Shown here piece after piece: positions 37,571-52,500 of a stretch of DNA of 64,000 nucleotides. The DNA comes from Metellina segmentata (taxonomy: Eukaryota; Arthropoda; Arachnida; Araneae; Tetragnathidae). The stretch is taken from contig OX375874.1 in NCBI GenBank assembly GCA_947359465.1, positions 93,590,172-93,654,171 on the forward strand. The letters are read 5' to 3'. Position numbers and translations under genes: made by a program. Numbering within the stretch: position 1 is the stretch's first letter; each line of letters starts with the position of its first letter. The notes under the pieces are model-generated. The model did no database searches. It was given only the letters and a program-made list of their open reading frames with translations, and was not told the DNA's origin.

Positions 37571-40500
37571 TAATTATTATTTTTATTATTATAGTTATAA
37601 TAATATATTATGAATATTTTAGATACATAATTTGTTTTAGATATAATTTAATATGTTATGGATGTATTAGAATTGTTTAAATCATACTTATTTCATAAGT
37701 AGAATTTTTTCTAAAATATGTCTATAAAAAGTTAGTTAATTGAAATTTTAATTTATTAATGAAATTTCAAGTGGTTTTAATTTTTTAAATTAAAATAGTT
37801 CCATTTTTAATTTTAAAATTGTTTTTTTTCTTCCAAAAGTTGAATTTTTAATCAAGAAAATACTAACAATGTTAGGTGTTAACTAGTTTGTTATATCCAA
37901 TATAGTAGGTGCAGCATGCAAACATCCTTAACTTCAATACAGAGGGCACAACAGAACGTAGTGCAAAATAACATTAAATCATCATAATAAAACTGCCCAC
38001 ATAAAGTTATTTAATAGAACTATGAGGACAAAAAAATATCTTTCGCCTCCCAATGACGAAATGCATGGTTCTTCCAGTCAAAGCCAAAGAAGAGATAACC
38101 ATTCATACTCTGTTAAAACATCATTTGAATATCTGAAATCTCAAATATAAGAATTCAATTTTAAGTATTAATTTTCAACATTAAATTGTGTGTTTTCAAT
38201 CAATGTCTTTCGTGGCCAATAATTTCGTAACAAATTAATTTCTGTTGAACTCTCAGTAACAGCATTTGTTTCTAAATTTAGGCACCCATATATGGGCACA
38301 TTATGCTTGTCATAAGTCACGTAGAGAATTCAAATAAATTCTATAACTGCCGTACATTTGCTAACCTACATTCCATGAGTTCTCCACCAGAGTATAAACG
38401 TATATCATTAGTTTCTCCTGAATGGTAAGGAAGAGCGTGTAATGGCTTTATTTTGGATCAGGATAATGATTCGTGATTATGTATCTTCCCCAAGAAATTC
38501 GTGATGGGTTCGTACAAAATATTGCTTCGGGAGAAATATTTTCTTTTCTGTGACCACCACGAAATTAGATAGAATTAACTGTAAGAAAACATTTTTATGG
38601 TGCAGGAACAGAGAAATTTGTGTGTTTTAATTCTCTTTCAACGTCATTTTACTTTTCAAAATTTTGCTGTTCTTCGATATTTACCATAAATTAATAAAGG
38701 TATCAAAGAAGTGAGGAAACTGTTTCTGTTAATTAGATACAACTAAAACTAAAAAGTAAAACTAAAGTTGCACGATTATTTTAACCTTTTGACTAAGCGG
38801 ATAAATAAAAAAAGATGTGACTAAATCAAAATTGTACATCATATCTACATATTGACGTTCGTAGTAGGAAACTTTAGCTTTTTTCTGTGGTTAAACACCA
38901 TTCTGCAACTTGAAAATATGCGTATTTAATTTATTCTTTCAATCGTTAAAATTTAAACTTCATTACAAAATACGTTACTTTATAATAATACGTGTAATAT
39001 TTGTAAACTACAAACTTTTTTTAAATATCTTACCCTGAGAGGTATTTTATGTCGCGTTAATTGTAGGTAGTAATAACGTTTAGGAGGCGATATGTGTTTC
39101 TAGTACATGTTATAAACGTATTTTTCTTGTACATACTACCGTCAATTGGATTTTTTTTCTTGTACTTTTTCAGCGCTTCACCCATACAAATTGCAAAGAA
39201 TTAATTTCGAATTGAATACATAGTTTTTTTTAAATAAAAGTGTTAAGGCGCAACGATATTCAATCATTTAATTAAAGATACGTAACTATTTCATAAATTC
39301 GATATCTTAGGACAATGCTAAATATATTGTAAAGCTTAAAGTTAAATTAAAATGCTAAATAATTTTTAAAATGTGCACTTTTTGTATTCACAGTAAAAGT
39401 GTTGGTCAAATATTATTTATAATATAATTTTCAAGTATCAGAAGACAAATTTAATATAAAAAAGATTGTTTGCACTAGAATGCCTTCCCACATATAAGGT
39501 GTTAAAACTAGAAATAGAAACGAAAATTTTTATCGAAGATATATTCAGCGTAAACAAACCAGACGTATTACGAAGGTTTTACTTACTGTTACACAAATGC
39601 TCTCGCATGAAATATATAGGAGTTACATTAAAATACAATTTATCACCGTTTCGACGACGTTTAATTTTATCAACACTGATCAATTATCTGCATCTTTCTT
39701 TGAAATTTCTATTGGCGTATTTGTAAAACAAGTCATGTGACGTCACATCGGGAATACGTGCAGGGAGCACGTTCCACTACAAAAATTCTACCACAAGCAA
39801 CACTTAGCTTGACAGAAAAGGTCTCTTATACCATGGCGTTTTGAATTGGAGTAATACCGTGCGAATGTGACTCATTTGTATATAGTGAAGTAAATATAAA
39901 GCACCTTCTTTCACCCATCTTCGGAAAAATAAAACATTTTTTTTTTCAATACAAGAAAACAAACCAATAAATTCAAGTATTCCACATTGCTGAAATATTG
40001 AACATCCATATTCGATTAGTAAACGCCGTTACTGCAATCCAAGCTTGGAAATATCTTCCGACATGTTTATTCGATATTAAACCAATCAAAAGACAGTACG
40101 AAAAAGAATGTAAGAAAAACGTTTGTTGTATTGAATAAAATTGTGGCTTTTTCTTATTGTTTTATTTAAGAATTAGCTATACATAGTAATGATTTATAAA
40201 TATTATAAGGATGTTCCAGTATGCCAAACTGATCTACCAGTTAAAGTTCAAAAGTTCTATGTCTAATAATGCCAGATGGGTGTTTATTTTTTTATGTAAG
40301 GTTTATATTTTTTTCGTATCTGTTTCGTTGAACTTTTCCTCACAGTTCTGGTTTTGAACATGAAAAGCGTGTGTAAAAATCAATTTATAAAAAGCATTAA
40401 AGCTGAAATATAGAACACAGTTAATTGTTGGAAATCAGCAGTCAAATCAGGAAGTGAAGCCTCGCAATAACAAGTAAATGCCCAAATGGATTATTTTCAT

Positions 40501-43500
40501 TGTTCAAACTTGTAATGATAATAGGTCAAGTAATTAAGACGTGTATTCTATAATCTTAATACCTAGACATTTACTATTGTGTATTTTTCACGTTTTTAGG
40601 TAATAAAAAACTAAATCATAGTTGTGATGGAATGCTTTTTAAAATAAACAGGAAAATGCTTATAAGAATCTTTGGTAATGTAACACAATATTATTAATTG
40701 CTTTAACACGAAATTCCAAAGTTTCCTATGAGAGATTTTTTCTTCCAAGTTAAATGCAGGTAGTGGTAGTGTTTTTAGTGGTGGAAATTGCTTCATGTAC
40801 GCATTCTGGACATAACGCCACGGCTTGTTTTTCGAATATGATTTCTGAACGTCCTCAAATTCCATTAACGAATTCCAAATTGATAAAGGATAGTTAGTTA
40901 GTCAGTACGAATTAGATTAAACACCAAAAGGCGATAAACGATATTTTAAGGTAACCCTAATACGTATCATGCGAGAGCATTGGGGTAACCTGAATAGAAA
41001 TCTCCGTCATCCGATAAGTTAGTAAACAATGAAAATCTCTCTAAAAGAATCATGTTTCAAAAAAAGCGATTCCGTAGAATGCATCCAAAGTCTGATGATG
41101 AATCAGCTTAGGCTTTTCAGTGAAAATAATAATATGTACACATGTTTGTTCTTTTAGAGATACAGAATATCTTAATGAGGGACAGTAAATAACTTCTGGT
41201 TTTGAGTCAGCGGTTGTGAAATAATTCTATGTGCACACGTTTTCAAGTACATAAAGATGTCCAAACAATATCGTCCTTCAGGCGTTTTGCATCTTACATT
41301 AAGCATTTCGAACAGGTTTCGCTTTTCGATCGTGGCATTACCCAAAAGCCGGTATTTCCCCTTTACCTAGCGGATCGTTCTTGAACTCTGACATGTGGCC
41401 ATCAATTTGCGGCTTCGAACCCAGATTCTCGCAGGTTATAATCGTTTCGACGTATTCGTTTTTATCTTCCTTTCTTCGTGCGGTATCGTCCTTTTGTTTG
41501 GGCTAGATTAGAAAGTTTCTTTCACAGGCCATAGAACACCTAAATGTTTTTTTCCCTAGAATGATGCAATCATACGATAATCGCACTGTGATTATTTTTT
41601 ACAGCTGATCGTTTCCGTGGTTTTCATACGCTACCGAGTTTTGGTGTTTGTTCTTATTTAGCATTGTTTATATGTGAATGTAAAGTAATTTATAGTTGGA
41701 AGAAAAGCGTTACTTATATTCTACTTTTTACTTAATAGACCACTTTCACTAATTATGTATGCATAGATGGATGGTTGAAGTACAAGACCCTGTTTTATTA
41801 TCAAGACACTTTTAAATGCATGCAAAAGCATCTTTAGATATCAGTTTGAATTCATTCAAAACACGGAAAAACCATACATAGTAAAATAATATACTTTCAA
41901 CTCCATTTTCGTGCGGATTGCCACTAGAATATTTCTTTCTACTCGTCCAACTTGTTCCTTTATGAGAAGCATTTTCAGTGCAAACCAACTGAAAGCGAAG
42001 ACTTTAATATCGGTACCCAAATACACTCAAATGATACATATAGGGTTTCATTAAAAGGTTGTTTTATTGCCATTTTGATAACGTTTAATCAAATTGACGT
42101 TGACTAATCAACCATCATGTATCCATACAAAATTCTTTATTTAGAATTTCTATACGCGACATACTGAAATCGTATTCGAAAAACCAAGCAAAGTGACGTC
42201 ACGGTTGGAATACGTTCATTAAACACATTTCGCTCCAGATACACTACCGTCACCTACGTTTAGCGTGGCAGAAAAATCTAAACTACTGGGTCCTTATTAT
42301 ATTACCATTAAATAAACTATCTGTATAATATCTTAAACGCAATTAAATTGAATAATCTGATGAAGGAGCGGATCAAAACAGAATTTACCAGATGAAGCTT
42401 ATGATTCAATCTTGTAAAGTAAAAATTACTTAAAGATTGTACAAAGAGTTTTAACCACATCATGCTTAAGCGCACGCACGCAAACATATTTATTGCGTAT
42501 ATCTTCAACACTTTTATGCTGAACATACTTATCAAAATAACGAAATCAACTTTCATCAAAATAAATATAGAAAATTCCCAAAACCTTCACCTGAGTAGAA
42601 AAGTATAAATGTCATATGTATAAAAATAGTGGCTTTTTTAATGCTCGTACACTAACCTCTTCGCTTCTAACACTCCCTTTTTTTTAGGGAGCACCAATGA
42701 GGCAGTTCATTGCCAGTCCAATTTGAGATAATCATCCATGCGCTTACAAACAGTGATTGGAAACCGTTTCTTATCACGCAACAGAAAAACTTTACGAACA
42801 TTACTTCAAAAAATAACTAAAGCTAAAGCTAATATTAACAATTTGAAACTGAAGTTAGGAGTATGTATATATCAGAGAATTTAAAATTCCTTTTTTGTTA
42901 TGCCTTCGTGCGCTCCATAGTTATATTCTTTTGCACATTATAACTTTCTCTGTTAACATAGATTCTCATCCGACAGAATATTTCTTGGAAATTCTTCAGT
43001 GCGCTGGAACTGAACTAAGTGGATCCGGAACAAAAGTAGACGTAGACTTTAGCTCTACAAATTGATTACCTAATCCGAGTGAGAAAGGAAATTGAATGGA
43101 ATGAAAGAGTTAAAGACACAATGACAATAATTTCCCTACTCAGTTCAAAAAAGACTTACGTCTTTTCTAAAAAACACCCACGAAGCCGATTCTGCGATGA
43201 AAAGACGTTAAACCTCTTGTTAGAAAACCCAGAGAGACAATTCGCATTTACATTTAAACAATCGTTATTCGTGCCAGCCCTGATTACTATTAAGAGCTCC
43301 TTCTGCCCACATTTTTCGCTCCTTCCTAACAATGAGGCATTTACCGAAATAATCCAAGAAAAAACAATCAGGAGTGTATCGAATGGGACATTCATTTACC
43401 TATAATCCCACCTGGAAGAAGAGAACCCGCTGGGATCCGTTTGCTTTTCGTATTCTTTCGCGTGCTCCACCCTCTCTGTGGTTAGATCACACCGTTTCCT

Positions 43501-46500
43501 TCTTCCGGGGTCAGGGCGAAGAGAGATAGAAAAAAAAACCGAGAAAGTTTTCTCCGAAAGCGTGTCAGGAGAACAAGAAAGGGGTGGGTTAAGGACTATC
43601 AACAAAAGATTCGGAATTATATCCCCGAGATTTCTCGCTCGGCGCCTTGACAGACCCATCCTTCACTCGGTGTCTGGAGAGCCTGCATCTAATCGTCGGA
43701 GTCGCATCAAAGTTATTATCTTTGGGTTCGTCAAGAATGCGTTGTTGCCTCATAGGGCTGGTATCTCTTGATTGGGAAAGGGTGTGCTTGTCCTGCAGCG
43801 TTCCTGATGGGTTTTCCAACAAGGACACTGACCTTTTTCGACTCCTTGGAGGATACGCACTTTCGATTTTGCCTTTCGAGACCTCTGAACGACAAAACAG
43901 AAGGGGGAAAGTTGTAAACAAAAACAGGCGGAATCAGAAGGCGTTGAAGTCCGTCCAGTTCGTCCCATCAAAAGAATTTACTTGAAGCTGCTTGGTGCTG
44001 CTTGACCAAATACGGCCCTTGTGCCCAAACCACACTCCAAAAGGCCGACCAACCGGTATAGTGGTTAAGGTGTTAGCCTCTAGATCGGAAGGTTCTTGGT
44101 TCGAATCCGGGTCCGGGCATGGATGTTTGTAAACGTATGGTGTAAAGGCGGCTGATGCACCTTAAATCTGTCGTGGCCGAAAGTCCTCATGTTGGGTTGG
44201 CATGGAAGTTTGGAGAGTGGGGTGCCAGCTGAAGTGTTGCTTCGTCATCTGACCGTGGTTCAAAATTACGAGGTGTTGTCCTCGGATTTTTCCCTTAAGG
44301 GACTGATCCCGGACCGTCGTCAATAGCCCGTTGTGTTGCTTTAGTATGACGTTAACTAAAAAATAATTAACAAAAAAATTACCCTCCAAAAGAGTGCTTA
44401 AAAACCTATTGATTATGGCCGATCAACCGGTCTGGTGGTTAAGGTGTTAGCCCCTAGATCGGAAGGTTCCTGGTTGGAATCCAGGTCAGTGTATGGATTA
44501 GTAAGCGTATGGTGTAGAGGCGGATGGTGCACCTTAAATCTGTCGTGGTCGAAATTCCACACGTTGGGTTGGTGTGGAAGTATGGAGAGTGGAATTCCAG
44601 CTCAGGTGTTGCCTCGTCTTCTGACCGTAGTTCAAAATTACGTGGTGTTGTCCTCGGATCTTTCCGTTCGGGAATTGATCCAGGAGTGTCGTCAATAGCC
44701 CGTTGTGTTGCTTTAGTACGACGTTAATTAAAACTACCTTACCTTATTTATTTCAACGCTTTGTTAAATAATGTTTTGGTTTCAAAGACTAGGAGAGCGG
44801 TAGTCATGGTTCGTTGGGTTTCCCTCTGCATTAGCTACCTGATAGTTGTGGACGCGACAAGTTTAATTCCTCCGTGGGTGTATTTCTCTAATTCTTCTGT
44901 GTCAGAAAAGCTTTTATCACATGTATGTCCATTTATTTGGCGTAGTTTGGCCAAATATGACTTCTGCGACATAAAATCCACTTTACCGTAATATCTGGAT
45001 CTTTTTAAAAGGAGATACGAACATTTCAATGGCGAATTTATAATAATAAAACACAAGTTTGAAGATTTTATCATCATAGTTAGATCTAAGAGCTTCTCAG
45101 TGTCACCCGTATCAAGTATTCGTGGATTATGCTATTTAAGTCTTCTATTGTGATCTAAAATAGCAAAAGAATTTCGAAATTAAAAAAAAAACATTTCGAA
45201 TTCCCGATAGAGTTGTCGTTGAAGCTGTTAAACACCATCAGCTCTTCTTCCGATAAACAGAGGCCGCGGAAGATCAATTGGTAGATACATGGATTAGCAA
45301 ATGATGGGTTATGAGTTCGTAACTCGATCCAACCTAAGACCAGCATGTATATGGTTCTGGTGAACGCTAAACCTGTTACGGTGTCATGTCCTCACGTTGG
45401 CATGGTGTGGGAACTTGGAGAGGGGGGTGCTAGCTCGGGTGTTGATTTCGTCATCCGACCGTGGTTCAAAATTGTGAGGTATTGTCCTCATATCTTTCCC
45501 TTTGGACTTGATCCCGTACCGTAGGCAATGGCCCGACGTTAATTCAACTACTTGCTCTGTTAAACTCCAGCACAAATGTTTATATACTTGCTACATTTTT
45601 ACTAAGACAGATTAAATTTGGGACACGTAAACTAACATGTAAAATATTTACTTTGTGTATCTTTAATAACAAAAAGTAGATCTGCAGAAAAATGTTATTC
45701 AACAGTATGTTGTTTAAAATATGTAATGAAAAGGGTCATAAATAAAAAAAAAAAAAAAAGTTGATGAATAAAAAAAATGCATAAACTCTCTATAACTGTA
45801 AAAATGTATTTAATTCATTATTTAAAAATGGGTTAAATATTTTTTGAATTATAAATAGATGATGAGCATACACACAATAAAATAAAAGTATCTCATATAA
45901 GATAGGTCACATTTTTAGCATTTTTTAAAGACGTAATTGTATCTTTATACTTGAAATTTTTACTTTCGTCTGAAATACATATCTATTCGTGAAAATTCAA
46001 AACAGAATTAAATTAACGAATTAAAGATTCCCAGATTCATAATTATGAATTGTTTTCTTGCATTCTTGAAGAATAATTCTTAAATATTAGCAACTTTATT
46101 AAAGTTTTTGAAAAAGTAATACATTTTCCAAAAAGTTTTCAATTTTCTGATTAAGTGTCCAGGTAAAACAAGTTTAATCTTTTTTTCTGGTATTGTTTTC
46201 GAAACATATTCTTCAAAGATTAAGATTATTAAATCAAGTGTACAGCTTAATTGTGAATAGCACGTTGTATTTCTTCTGTGCGACGTAAATTCAACTACCT
46301 ACCAGCTTAATCTCCATTTGATTCTCTAGAAAGCATCACTTATGTTTAAAATTATTTTTTATCTTTACAATAACAGCTTTTGGAGAATATTTTTATAATC
46401 GCATCTCATAAACTCACCCTTCAACTAGAAAACAGTCTTTGTATAAGGAAGCAAATCAATAAATCAACGTTACATCACCTTGCAGACAGCTATGCATATG

Positions 46501-49500
46501 AGTCCTTTTGAGATAGCGTACCCTCCTGCTGTTGCCAATTTTTTATTCTTAATCAAACCTCACAATGCGTTTCATTATCTCCCTGAGCGTTTCTTCAAAA
46601 CGCCCGCAGGTGCAATATCCGTCCTTTCTCGCCGCCCACGAAGTTATACGAGATTTTCTTCTTCCCAGGCAGCCCTGCCATCACTCTAGGCGTTTAGAAC
46701 ACTCGGAACATCCCCTTTCTTTTTTCTGGAAAACTGTTCACGACAACAGAAACGATGTCAGGGGAACAGGACTTGGGAGGAGTGAGGACATCAGCAAGAA
46801 TCTTTAGGCGCGAAACTTGAAACGTTCTTTTTTCCTCTGAAAGAGGGGTGCTTTTGTTGTTGTTAGTTTGTTTGTTTGCAAATGAGCATTATGGAACGGT
46901 TTTTGTCTTGTTGCTTCTGGGTTCCCGTCAATAGCAAAGGCATCAACAGGTAGTTTCCTGCAATTACGGTCGTTTTTGGCGCCTAACCGGTGTTTAAGAG
47001 GGATGGAGGAAACTTTTAACTTTGTGCGAGACTTCTTTGCTTTTGATTCGAATCGAAGCGATCGTGAACGCTGTTGAAAATGAGCAAAAGAAGGCGGCAC
47101 GTGCGAACTATTGTTCTGTATGGGTTTGAACCCAAAATTCCCTTCGAATTGACATTGTCTCAGAGGCGAATAGTTTGTTTTCTTCCTTCTACTTTTTACC
47201 CTGTTGACACAGTTGAGAAAGCAAGGGAAAAAAAAAAGGAGAATTTTTTTTTTTTAAATGTTATACCTACTGGGCTGTTGCGTCGTGCCAACCCTAATAT
47301 CACATGCAACTAAAGTAATCTTTGATTGGTCAGAATATCGATTGTTGAGTCTACATTCGACTCTTACGGAGAATTGGTGGCATAAAAATCTTAATGTAGT
47401 TGTTAGTTAATGTGTAAGTTATTTCAGGGGAATATTTTTCTCGGAAATCTTAATACTCATAAGTATTCCATTTAATTCCTTTATTTTATTCACACTGTAT
47501 GATTTCATTTTCACAATTCATTTTTCCCTTAACTGTTTGAATTAGGAATGGTGTCGATTTAAGTTTCGAAAAAGTTAATTGTTTGCATGCTATTTTTCCA
47601 AAATTATCAGATAGCTTTTTCTCTAAATCATTAATGTCTTTCTGTCTTGTTAATTTCTGGTCAATTAAATACCGAATGTATGTAATGGGATTTCATCTTT
47701 AGGGAATTAGTAATTTTAATAAAGTACAGGATTATATTTTTAAATATTGTTAGTTCAATTATTAGAAAATCAGTGATTACAATTATAAGAAAGTATGAAG
47801 GAAAAATATTGTATTGGCTACTACAAAAGCAAAAAATCCAATTTTGTTAGCATAGAATATAAGCTTATAATTTATCGTATATGAATATTTAAGAATACCA
47901 TAGCACTGGATAATATAAACTACGTTCTAAGCATAAATGTGCCTAAAACTACAAAATATAAGCAATATTAGTCATTTACTCACTACACTTTGAGAGAAAA
48001 GGGAACTGAAAAAGCATGATGTTATTTACTTTTGAAGGGGAAATTTATAAATCAGTTCGAAGAATTGTTTTCATTAAATCAATGTTATTCAGTTTCAAGG
48101 GTTTCTTTTTTATTTGTAATATCGCAGTAAAATATTACTGACAAATTGCGTTAAAAGTGCTCTTTTGAATTTTATTTTATGTAGCTGCTTCTTTTTCTTG
48201 CCTTTATCTCCATTCCTTGATTTCCTTCCAAATTTTAATATAGTTTCAATTTTAAACCTCTTAAATATTCTTGATCTTCACAATTATGTTACCTTTATTC
48301 TTTGATCGTATTAGTACAGAAAACTTTAATCTATCGTATTCATAAAGATAAAACTCAATTTTACTATGCTTATTTTGTGTATCAAAAAATGAATTCAATA
48401 GTATTGAAATAGGATTTCAATAACATGTAATCGTATTTCATTATTTTTATTGTATTTTTTAGGTTTCTTCTTACAACAACAAGCATCAAATGTGCAAGCC
48501 TCAGAAGTAAGTTTTACAACAAATGTCAAATTTATAGAAACAGTTGTAAAATAAAACAGAATTAATGATCAATTTTCACTAACTTTCTGATATGTATCTA
48601 CGAAAACCATTTTGCGAGTTATTTATCATTTCAATATGGAAATCAGTCTCCTTTGACACCAAGTCAAAACATATGTCACTCTTTTTGCTACATAAATCAC
48701 CTGATATTTATAATTAATTCACACCCATGAAAAAACAGTTAAATTAGCATTTTTATAGCAAAAAGAGGAATGTCGAGCGACAATAAAAGTATAAAAAATT
48801 TAATTTCTAGGTAGTTAGTTGAGTTTTGGTAGGTATTTAATTAACGTTGGCACTCGAGCGACAGCTATTGGCAACGGCCCGGGATCAATTAAGAAGGAAA
48901 AGATCCGAGTACAGCAATCTCGTAATTTAGAACCACCGTTAGATGAATAGGTCAAAGAACTGGCATCCCACTTTTGAAACTTCCACACCATGCTAATGTG
49001 AATTTAATTTCTGAGAATGATAAAGTAATAAGTGTTGAATGAAAAAAAGCTCGTTTAATTCTTAGTTACTACATCTAATTCTGCCTGTGGTATATTCACT
49101 ACTATCAAATAATAGCTTAAAACGATGAAAAATGAACTTTAATGCAGTCTTAAAACGATTCCATGTTCATTCTAAACAATTTTTGTCTAGAAATTATGTC
49201 AATGAAAGTTTCAAGAAACACGTGTCTTCCTATTATACATTTGAGTGAAGGTATTCTATTAGCTGATATAATTTTTCAAGGTAGAAATCATATCTAACAC
49301 ATAAAAGTAATCAACATTAATACTTACCTACTTTGTTTCCTGTTTGGATTTTATCCATCCTACTAAATTCGTCACCTGACCGTGGTTTAAAATTATCAAA
49401 TGTTGTTTTCAGATCTTTCCCTTCGAGATTGATCCCTGACCGTCATCAATAGCCCGCTGTGTTGCTTCCAATGCAACGTAAAAATTCAACTGCTAACCAA

Positions 49501-52500
49501 TCATCCTTCTTTATAAAAAGCTAAGTTTCGACGACGTGGATCATTTTTTAACCTCACTCTTTATTACAGGCTTAAAGTTATTTTTAAATATTTCCACGAG
49601 ACATTTCGTGAGCATTAGAACTAAATATTACATCATTAAGTAAAAAACGAAATGCAGGCGATAACATTTAAGATAGAATAATTGGAAATTCAAGCTATAT
49701 TGATGCCGAAACTCAGTGAAAACGCGCATATTATACTGTAATAAAATCTATATAAATAAGAATGGAGTGTTTGTACTTAAAATTTTTTGACCCATTTCAA
49801 GTTTTCTATCCATTTTAGACCCTTCTGATTCAAAATCCGTATTTTTGCGTGTTTGGTTTCTGTCATTCTGTTTGTCCATCTGTCTGTATGTGTGTGTGTG
49901 TAAGGCAGGGCTCGAAATACCCGGGTGCACAGGTGCACTGTGCACATGAAAATATAATTGTGCACCTAATTTTTTCCCACTAAGTACACGCAGTGCACCT
50001 TGTGCACCTAATTTAAAAACTTAGGTGCATAAGGTGCACCTGTATTAAAAAATATATTTCGAGGCCTGGTGTAAGGTAAGGTGTAGGTAGTCTGTGCTAC
50101 GCGTGTAAGTGTGTTCTACGTCCAAAGGATTTAATTTTTTTTAATGAAACTTTGTATACTGCGAGTATTTATATTCATTTAATGACTGAACTTGGTTGCG
50201 AAGTCTTTCTGTCCGTCATCATGTTCGATGTTCGATTTTGTGTCTCTATCTGTACAAGTATCACATAAACTTAATTCAACATGTATTATGTAATGTTCTA
50301 TATTTGATGTGCCATGTTTTAGTTTAGTGAATACATTACTTAAAATTTCTTTGCTCTTGTAATTTGGCCAGTTTTATGTTAAAACATCTGAGTAACCATA
50401 CAATCAATCATAATTTGGTATTTTTGGAGAAGCTGGAAGGTATATCGAGCTTTGCAATTACTTGTATTGTTTTACCAGTGCTGATCAAAATCAATTCTTT
50501 TTCCAAAAACTATTTTTACGGAATTTAAATTTTAATCTTTTATTTCATTTGAGCCATCTTTTTTTCTAAACGAAATATAAAAAAATTCTGAATATTGGGA
50601 ACAGACGATAAAGAGAATAAACATTGTAAATAAAATATACAGAACAAGACCTTTTAAAATAAGACTGGTAGATTAAATATGGCAACCGTAGTATTTTTTT
50701 ATCGTTTGCTTTATAAAGTTGTGTCCGCGTTATATTCCACGGTATTCTGTTATTTTGTAGTGAATAAAACAGATACTTTCATTACTTTTCGTTCGAAGCT
50801 TTTTCTAAATCTGTTTTAAGATGTATTTCTGGATTTTCAATTTGATATTTTTTGTTCAACAACTGTAATTAATGTAAGTAATGGTTTAATTAGTTTTAAA
50901 AACATATTTGTGAGTAAGTAACGGTTTAATTAGTTTTAAAAACATTTTTAATTATTGTATGATACTTTTGGGAAACCTTTCTACTTTTTATATGACATAG
51001 AAGGCATTTACATGCATACTCTGAACTATTCTATGTAATCTGGGTGACATTGGCAAACTCTAGAAACTTTTGTTTTGCTTTCTTACTGAAAGTTTAAGTT
51101 CTGAAAATATGTGAAAAGTTAAATCTGACACTTATTTAAATTTGTGAAATTGTGTACCTTATTAGAGTATAGTAGTTGTCACATGTGATGTGTGTGTGTG
51201 TGTGTGTGAATAGGAATTATATTTAATTATTGAAAGGAAAGATAGTTAACCAATTCAACCCGTGTAACGCCGGGTAATTCTACTAGTTATTACAAAGTAT
51301 GGAATTTTCTATATCTGGCACGCCATTAATGTTTTATTTTTAGTTCCATTTAGAATTATTAATTGAAATGTGCTTATAGGCTGTGAGTTGAATTGTGTGA
51401 TTGGGTTCGGTAGTAGTTGTTAGAATATTACTGAGAGGATGTGTATTCGAGTTGAGATCTTTATTAACTGACTTACTATTCTGAGTATTTCGAGTTGTAA
51501 ATATTCATGAACAAATAAATCAAGGGTTCTCATTAGTTAGGATTACTTGTCTATTCCGCAAAATATAACAGTAAGTACTTGAATAACAATAAGTTATTTG
51601 TACTTACAAATAACTTATTGTTATTCAAGTACTTACTTGTCCGTCAATGTCTTTACAGCGAGTTTTAAATAAGACAAATTTCATACTCTACACCAGTCAA
51701 GTTACTCAGTAAATCAAGAAATAGCTAAATAAACTGCAATAAAATTTCATGCGGAATCTAGTATTATATGATCTAATTTTTTAATTTGTCTCAGCACATG
51801 TAAGGTTTATATGAGATATACTTATATCAGCAGCTTCTAATAACAAAAGTACTTTATTTTGTAGAGCGTCCCAGCAAGCGAAGTTGAATATGTTGATGGA
51901 CCACTTGCACCTCTCTATGATTTTCTAATCCAAAGACGATTGCAAAAATTCTGCAAGCTCCTCAGAGACGCTGGACTAGAGGAAGTTCTTCAAGGCCTAG
52001 GAGGTACGACAGCACAAAATATAATAATGAACTATAATGAATTCTTAATTCATATTATATGGACTACAGATAAATTTTTTTAAATTTAAATACGTATAGC
52101 ACTGAAACTAAAAATTGCACTGGAGAAAAGTATTGACAGTTTGAACAATAATTGCTGCAATAGTAGTAATGTTGATATATTATGAACTGTCCCCTAATCG
52201 AACTGAACACGTATAGTAAGCAAGCAGATGACCTAAAAGTCCATTTGTTGATAGATGGTAAACCTGCCAAAGACTGACATACGCAAAATACTGAATGGCG
52301 ACCGCCATGGTTATTTGTTTCGCCAACCCCATAATCACTACTATGCCTCCGGCACTGAAGAATGAACTCGGAGCCAGAAATCATACTTACGATGTGGGAA
52401 TGCATTGTTTACGTTGAGCTTGCTGCCTAATTTAACCAGTAAACTCGTTCAAACACACGCTAGCGCCTGACTATGAGAATATTTTACTTCTGCTGTAAAA

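Noticed and set aside
43079..43405. 108-codon plus frame as an additional exon or nested gene
   Set aside because: No domain is recognised, opposite-strand frames are also open, and there is no splice-phase argument. Kept only as part of an unexplained GC-rich island.
44044..44130. Candidate tRNA gene with A- and B-boxes
   Set aside because: The boxes belong to SINE heads. The sequence does not close into a clean acceptor stem and continues into the repeat body. No true tRNA gene was found.
44435..44727. Two overlapping plus-strand frames that look protein-like
   Set aside because: They are translations of a SINE body; similar peptides appear wherever that body occurs (for example 8036-8268 and 29199-29411).
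51867..52003. Alternative exon 3 start after a second AG
   Set aside because: Starting two bases later breaks the phase with exon 2 and destroys the FAS1 reading frame.
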